A stretch of 64,000 bases of DNA from Cliona cf. orientalis. Taxonomy: Eukaryota > Porifera > Demospongiae > Clionaida > Clionaidae. The stretch lies in contig OZ005693.1 of NCBI GenBank assembly GCA_963930775.1, positions 7,314,006-7,378,005 on the forward strand, written 5' to 3'. The notes under the pieces are model-generated. The model was not told where the DNA came from, made no database searches, and saw only the letters and a program-made list of their open reading frames with translations. Both the position numbers and the translations under genes were made by a program. The stretch's first letter is position 1. Each line of letters begins with the position of its first letter. Positions 58,901-64,000 of the stretch are shown in pieces.

Positions 58901-61900
58901 GTGCAACCCTAATTCTAGTCATAGTCCTAGTCTAGTTGTACTTTTGGTCAAGTTATACTTTACACACAATCAGGATTGCATTTTGTAAAGCTACTATACT
59001 CTTATAGTATAATATTATTCCTGATACTCTCTGGAATACTACATATGTATATGTGGCCTTATGAATTTTAGGCAAGACAATATTTCGCCGATATGAAACT
59101 ACGGAATTTAGGGAAGTTGACCATGTGCAGATGAATTTTGTTGCAATCCATGAACATTGGTGAGTGAAGTATCTAACAACATCAAGTGATTATTGGATAC
59201 TTGTTTAGCTTGCAGGCATTATCAAGAGTGTTCGCTGTTTATGGTTCGATACACCTTTATGAGTTAAAATTAGCAAATGAAGTTTATACAGTTGTTTTTT
59301 CCGGAATAAAAAATCTTAATCCATGGAGACTAAGAACCTTTATTCATATCCTTTCTGTAATGTATAGTCCCTTGGTATATACATGTACGTGAATAGGAGT
59401 GGTGCTTACTGTACTTGCTGACTATAGCCAATGTGAATTCAAGGAATTTCTACTTAGCTCAATGAGTTCAATCAAACGTAAGAGTGTGGTGCATAGCCAG
59501 GAATTTGTTTCCTGTAATTTTAATGAATCAAAGGTAGCATAGTATCAGAGAGTTTGCCTAAACTGAGAAGTACTATATTTATTCGAACTGCTATATTATG
59601 ATACATGTAGCTTTAGGATATTGTTAGTGTTTGCAATTATATACAGTCCTGCATCATATTTTTCTTGACTGATTCAACGTCACTTTATGTCATCATTAGT
59701 AGTGTCTTGTTCTGAAGATTCATGGACCAATGTTCTAACGCCATTCATACTTCAGTCATGTGAATACATCTATTCAGTGAGTAATTTATGCCGTCCATTT
59801 AAGCACAATCTATGACATTGTAATATTATGTTATTGTAGGTATTGAGGGAACGTTGGGATGCTTTAACTAAGCATCGTGCCGAGATTGTTAACACTGAAG
59901 ATATCTAGTATGTTTATTACTGTAATAAAATTTCGGCGTTTGTCAAGTTTTAACGCTCTCAAATATTGTTTTTTTGGCTCTATGGTTCTTTTTCAATAGT
60001 TTGGGCTATCACATTATGTGTGTAAATGGAATATGTGCATGTCAAATGTATATTCTAAATTGGGGCAAAATGTGACCACTAGACTTTCACTTTAGATGAG
60101 CTGTACAGTGGTATCCAATATATTATGTACAAGTAACGTCTTAACCTACTACGTATATTGAGCTCTTAGCTTTAATTTGCATGTGTCTTTAAAGAACCAT
60201 GTATATACCGTATTGCCTCTAATTTAACGGACATCTCTAGTTATCCGGACACCATTTCGAATTATTTTTTACCTCTAATTACACCGGACAGTCAATGAAG
60301 TTTGAGTTTTTGTTGTTCTAATTATCTGGACATCGTTAGACAGCTCGCGATAGCGTGGTACTGATCGAGCAAAATTTGCAATGGACAGCTGCTTCTTTGG
60401 TGGTACTGAAGGAGGCGAGTTGTTCTCTTTCCCACCATGAACAGGGAGCTCCAGGTACCGTCTCATTTTCTCAATCTCTGCAGCTGCTTGATCGCACGTC
60501 CATTTGACCGAATGCGCATGCGTGAAAGCGTGTTCTAATTCATCGGACACTTCGAACGCCGACTATTTTTGTGCTAATTATAGCGGACATTGGCCAAAAT
60601 AATTTTTTTCTGGTGTCCATTAAATTAGAGGTAATACGGTAATAAATATTTCTTTCTTTCCTCCCAGTGACCATAGTAAAAATCTGCAATCTGAAGAGGT
60701 TTTCCAGGAGCAACTAACAATTCATCTTTCAAGGGAATTTTCTAACCTCTTAGGTCAGCATAATATAAGAGTTGTGGAACTGAAATAACTGCAGACTATG
60801 ACACACTATGTATTAAATATTAATGATCCTCATGACGAATATTACACTGTTGGTCTTGTTCTTGCTTTTGAATTTTTATAATCATTAAATTTTGTGTATG
60901 CATGCACTCGTGTGCATCCATCATCCCAATAGATGCTACTTGTTGCCAGAGAATTGTTCCCACTGGTAAGAAAGCAAAGCAAAGACTTGCCGATGATGAT
61001 GTTTTGATGAGTGATACACAAGATGAGGCAATGACAGAGAGCCAGGCGTCAGATTCTGAACAGTGGTCACTCTTTGAAGTATTGACACCTCTAGCAGAGA
61101 AGATTATCCAAGATCCAGTAATACAAAATAATATTACTATGTATTATTGCATGATCGATGTATTTTCATCTTGTAGTCTGTACTAGAGCTACTGCTCATG
61201 TGTTCATTTCAAGGTATGGTATGGGATGATTCTTACACTTCAAACAAATGCACAAGTGTTGCTGGTCTATTGTTTGCTAAGGTATGTGAAATAGTGTATA
61301 ATTATTTACTCTGGAATGTAAGTCACAGTTACTCTATGCAGATGCCTTCTGGTTTTTTCACTGCTGATATGTATTCTACACTTTTCCTGCAAGTTCTTTG
61401 TGTAAGTAATGACGGTGAGAAGGGATAGAGGTTTTATGTGTACCTTATCCCTGACACAGTGGAACCACTCTAATCCAGCCCCTGAAATGCAGACGCCTCG
61501 CTATATCAGACACGGATTGTATTGCCTATACTAGCTGTATGTTGTAACCCCTGCATGAAATGTGGACACCTCACTATTCCATAAAGTGAATACAGTGGAA
61601 CCCCTCTATAACGGCCACCATTGGGGAATGAGGTAGTGGCCTTTATAGAGGGGTGGCCTTAACTCAGGGGTTTTTTCCATAAATTGATAAAACAACAACA
61701 CAACTTGAATTATGCAATAAAATATTAAGTAGGATTAAAATATTCTTTAAGTGTGCTCTGCCTAGCTACATTATACATCGAGCGACTGAAAACTATAGTA
61801 CATAAGCTAATCTCAGATGGCCTATTGTAAGGCCAAACAAACTTAATTACTAGTTTCTCAGGCTTTCAAATTTCAAAACCCATGCGGGAGGCGGCTTTTT

Positions 61901-63263
61901 ATTTTATTTTTTAATGAAAAATGGGTGTGGTTATAATGGCCGCGCCCATTTTCGTTAGTGCTATACGTGGTTGATACACAAGCTAGTGCTGAAATACAAG
62001 TATTGAAGTCAAACCAGAGAGAATATCTAGCCTAATAATCAAGTTTAGCTTTCTATTTAGTAGAAAAAAGTTTCATCAGTCGTACTAACCTTCAGTTTTA
62101 GTCTGCACCAGATGACGTCATCTTTTTTGAAGAAAATAGCTAGCTAGCTGCTGGCTAAATACCACTTTCACAGGGACTTCGGTTGTGAGATGTCAACCAA
62201 ACAGTCTCGAGATGTCAGAAAACAGTTAGTTTCATGAACTTTTTACTGTGTATTCTATTTATTTTGTCCGTTAATGAAAGTAATTGGCACGTGACTGCTC
62301 ACGTGAAAAATAAATAAAAAAGTCTTGCTTCCTCAAAATTTGATGCGGGCGGGCCTGAGAAACTATTAATTAACTTTGCTTGGCCTAAACTGTACTGACT
62401 GATGATTATTAATAAAAAAGTAGGTGGAGCTGGCCGTAGTATGAGATCATGCGCACTAATGATCGTTAAAGTGGGTGGAGCTGGCCGGTGACGACCTTTA
62501 CCTTGGCTAAAGTGGGTGGAGCTGGCCGTAGTGCGAGGTCAATACGTATTGGTGAGCATCATTTGGGGCCACAATACGTGGCCGTTGTACGGAGTAGAGG
62601 GGTGGCCGCCAACCAGGGGTTTCTTAAGTACTATCTTATATGGAGATGCAATCGGGACCAAGGTGAGTGGCCGTTATAGACAGGGCGGCCGCCCATCAGG
62701 GGTGGCCGTTAAGAGGGGTTCCACTGTATTTGGCCTTAGCCCCAACAATATTGTTGCCCATGCAACTCACCCTTATAGCGGACACATCAGTGACAAATTT
62801 GTAGACTCACTTGTTAATTGTGACCCTCCACGAGGAAACCAAGCATAATGCACTGGACTTCAAAATGAGATACCGTATAGCTGGAAAATTTGGCGGTTTG
62901 GCCGTCTATATTACAACCGCCAAATTAAAAATCCGCCAAAAGTTCCTATTCACATATATACGTATGGTGATCCCGTACCGAGCCGCCAAATTTAAATCTG
63001 CCAATATTCTTGCAATAGCAATTTTGGGCTCAACCGCCAAATTTAATTCCCGCCAGTATTTCCGGCTATATGGTATGAGCCAAAATAGTCACCCAGGGTC
63101 AGATTTGGTGATTATGACTTTTTTTATATAGATTGATAGAGAAATCATTTCTGTACACAAGTATCTATTTTGTACCTTCTAATACGCTATACTTTGTCGA
63201 GTTATGACTCTAAGAACTCACCCAGGTAGCTGCACTTCATATTCATGACATGGAGCTCTTGTG
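55980..63263 (+). CDS. XPO5: Exportin-5, exons 10-29 (C-terminus not reached)
   Basis: Exons: 55980-56105, 56174-56264, 56323-56442, 56500-56612, 56835-56984, 57246-57287, 57358-57447, 57510-57613, 57893-57979, 58039-58272, 58794-58894, 59072-59159, 59209-59384, 59700-59776, 59840-59907, 60668-60753, 60933-61117, 61177-61281, 61342-61401, 63226-63263. All phases match. Landmarks: exon 14 NFTTMDPLILQC (human NFDTKDPLILSC), exon 22 NLNPWRLRTFIH, exon 27 MVWDDSYTSNKC (human LAWKDTLSCQRT), exons 28-29 LFLQVLC then VAALHIHD. Exon 29 is short (38 bp) and the least certain. The 29 exons give about 1,070 codons against 1,204 in human, so about 100 C-terminal residues should lie right of the window. 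Copy-specific miniature elements sit in introns 17, 24 and 28. Confidence 0.9.
57644..57834. repeat. Hairpin miniature element in XPO5 intron 17
   Basis: Arms of about 55 bp: TTAGGGAGAGTACACAAGAA at the left and its inverse around TTTTTGCTTACTCTCCCTAA at the right, with CATACGATAGTATGGCAGAT / ATCTGCCATACTACTGTATG inside. Sits between exons 17 and 18. Confidence 0.7.
60208..60639. mobile_element. TA-flanked element with a 91-codon ORF (pogo-like miniature)
   Basis: 432 bp with inverted ends CCGTATTGCCTCTAATTTAA, matched at 24 of about 26 positions, TA on both sides. The minus-strand frame 60550-60275 nearly fills it (MSDELEHAFTHAHSVKW, GGKENNSPPSVPPKKQLSIA). It may be the N-terminal exon of a larger parent transposon's protein. 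Located in XPO5 intron 24. Confidence 0.6.
61593..62726. mobile_element. 1.13-kb non-autonomous element with CAGTGGAACCCC ends
   Basis: Left CAGTGGAACCCCTCTATAAC and right inverse CAGTGGAACCCCTCTTAAC, TA on both sides (61591-61592, 62727-62728). CAGTGG-type ends and TA duplication are usual for pogo/Tigger elements. Interior repeats GGTGGCC-like and AAAGTGGGTGGAGCTGGCC (three copies near 62425-62530). A partial relative, CAGTGGAACCACTCT, lies at 61459. XPO5 intron 28. Confidence 0.75.
62873..63073. repeat. Miniature element with ACCGCCAAATT repeats
   Basis: 201 bp, TA-flanked, ends CCGTATAGCTGGAAAATTTG and AGTATTTCCGGCTATATGG. GCCAAATT / AATTTGGC occurs at least six times inside. XPO5 intron 28. 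Confidence 0.7.
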
Positions 63264-63370
63264 GTAAAATAGATAATTGGCTGATTACATGCCAAAAAAG
63301 GACGTCAACTGCTTATTTCTTTTGTGACATAGCTGTTGAGTAGCTCGACACCCTTCCTTTTTACTTTCTC

Positions 63371-64000
63371 ATGGCGATGTCTGTGTCCATTGCACGAGCT
63401 CTGAGCAGTCTCGACCCCAGTGACCTTATGGGTGGGGACCAGGATGCTTTGACTGACTTCATTGCTGAGTATCTTGATGTGCAAGAGGAAACCCAGAAGG
63501 TAAACCACATTAGTAGAAAATAAACATATGGATTCCCGTGCATGGAATGTGACATGTACATAGAGAGAGGTATACACAGTGTGTGCACTAATCTATGTAG
63601 GTAAAGAGAATGTTCAAGACAACCAAACCCCACCAGAAAGAGATCCAACCCTATTGGATGATTTTGATCTTGATGGTAAGTACAGTAGCTTATAGATACA
63701 ACAAAATACTTCAAATATTATTGTATAATACACTTAGAGCACAATGCTTATACCTACTATTTTCTTTCAGGTCCAGATGATATGGTTGATGATCTGGACT
63801 TCTCCCTCTTGAAGATATTCTGTATGATGCACTTTGAGATCTCTCCTTTGAAGGTGACGACATAGTGATCAACTATGAGGAGCTACATGTAGAGGAGCAG
63901 TTTATAGCACGGTTCACCCGTGAAGGCTGTAGGTGCAATACTACGATGGCGAGCCATGCTGTACAATCTTCTTAGTTGACCACTACCAGAGGGTGAGAGA
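63371..64000 (+). pseudogene. Start of a Cys-rich, probably transposon-derived gene, frameshifted, cut by window end
   Basis: First block 63371-63499 reads MAMSVSIARALSSLDPSDLM and QDALTDFIAEYLDVQEETQK before a GT. A second block, about 63600-63675, reads TLLDDFDLDG, and a third from about 63771 reads PDDMVDDLDFSLL. Frame changes follow: GDDIVINYEELHVEEQFIA, FTREGCRCN, then in another frame YDGEPCCTIFLVDHYQRVR. The C-x-C and CC-x-I/L-F pattern after an EE-rich segment recalls large uncharacterised proteins common in sponge and cnidarian genomes, thought to be mobile. At least two frameshifts lie in the last 200 bp. It lies downstream of XPO5 exon 29, possibly within the next XPO5 intron. Confidence 0.45.

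Noticed and set aside
61135..61190. Reading XPO5 exon 26 on through to the in-frame stop at about 61184
   Set aside because: Using the GTAATA donor at 61118 joins exon 27 with the exact length and motif spacing of human XPO5, so the read-through frame is intronic.
1..64000. tRNA or rRNA genes
   Set aside because: No cloverleaf with A and B box motifs or rRNA core sequence was recognised by eye; a tRNA scan was not possible here.

Overview
The window looks like nuclear DNA from an early-branching animal. Its genes are split into many small exons with GT-AG introns, the host genes are animal types (exportin-5, an SLC18B1-like transporter, SLC15-like peptide transporters, a nidogen-like domain), and it is AT-rich and crowded with TA-flanked miniature DNA transposons. 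The mix (intron-rich host genes, lone NIDO domains, many Tc1/mariner, pogo, piggyBac and Merlin relics) suggests a demosponge. That is an inference from gene content; no species marker was read.

Host genes. A minus-strand SLC18B1-like transporter (406-10474, running off the left edge) has eight phase-consistent exons. A minus-strand NIDO-domain gene or pseudogene lies at about 11.94-14.45 kb. The backbone of the window is a plus-strand exportin-5 (XPO5) gene: 29 exons were assembled from 15804 to 63263 with every splice phase agreeing. About 1,070 codons are present and roughly the last 100 are missing, presumably past the right edge. Two XPO5 introns are very large. Intron 4 (19973-41159, 21 kb) is packed with DNA transposons. 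Intron 9 (42941-55979, 13 kb) contains two antisense, tandemly duplicated SLC15/POT-family transporter genes; the second is cut by a nonsense codon.

Intron 4, left to right: (i) a miniature element (20148-25416) split by a 4,889-bp Tc1/mariner-type transposon (20455-25343). The transposon has perfect-start inverted repeats and a TA duplication, and carries a spliced DD34E transposase plus an opposite-strand gene for a proline-rich, coiled-coil, BEN-like protein. (ii) A broken RecQ-like helicase. (iii) Two gutted pogo/jerky-like transposases that keep their DNA-binding N-termini and C-terminal PHD-like fingers but lost catalytic parts. (iv) A piggyBac C-terminal relic. (v) A 497-codon pogo/Tigger transposase with all three acidic residues. 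(vi) A 568-codon mariner-like DDE frame with two stops. (vii) A Merlin (ISXO2-like) transposase joined in frame to a Ulp1-type cysteine protease domain. (viii) A Ty1/copia relic.

At least a dozen miniature element families occur, several nested inside one another with TA duplications that let the insertion order be read directly. The left and right edges are both inside genes; the right edge holds the frameshifted start of a multi-exon gene of a Cys-rich, probably transposon-derived family.
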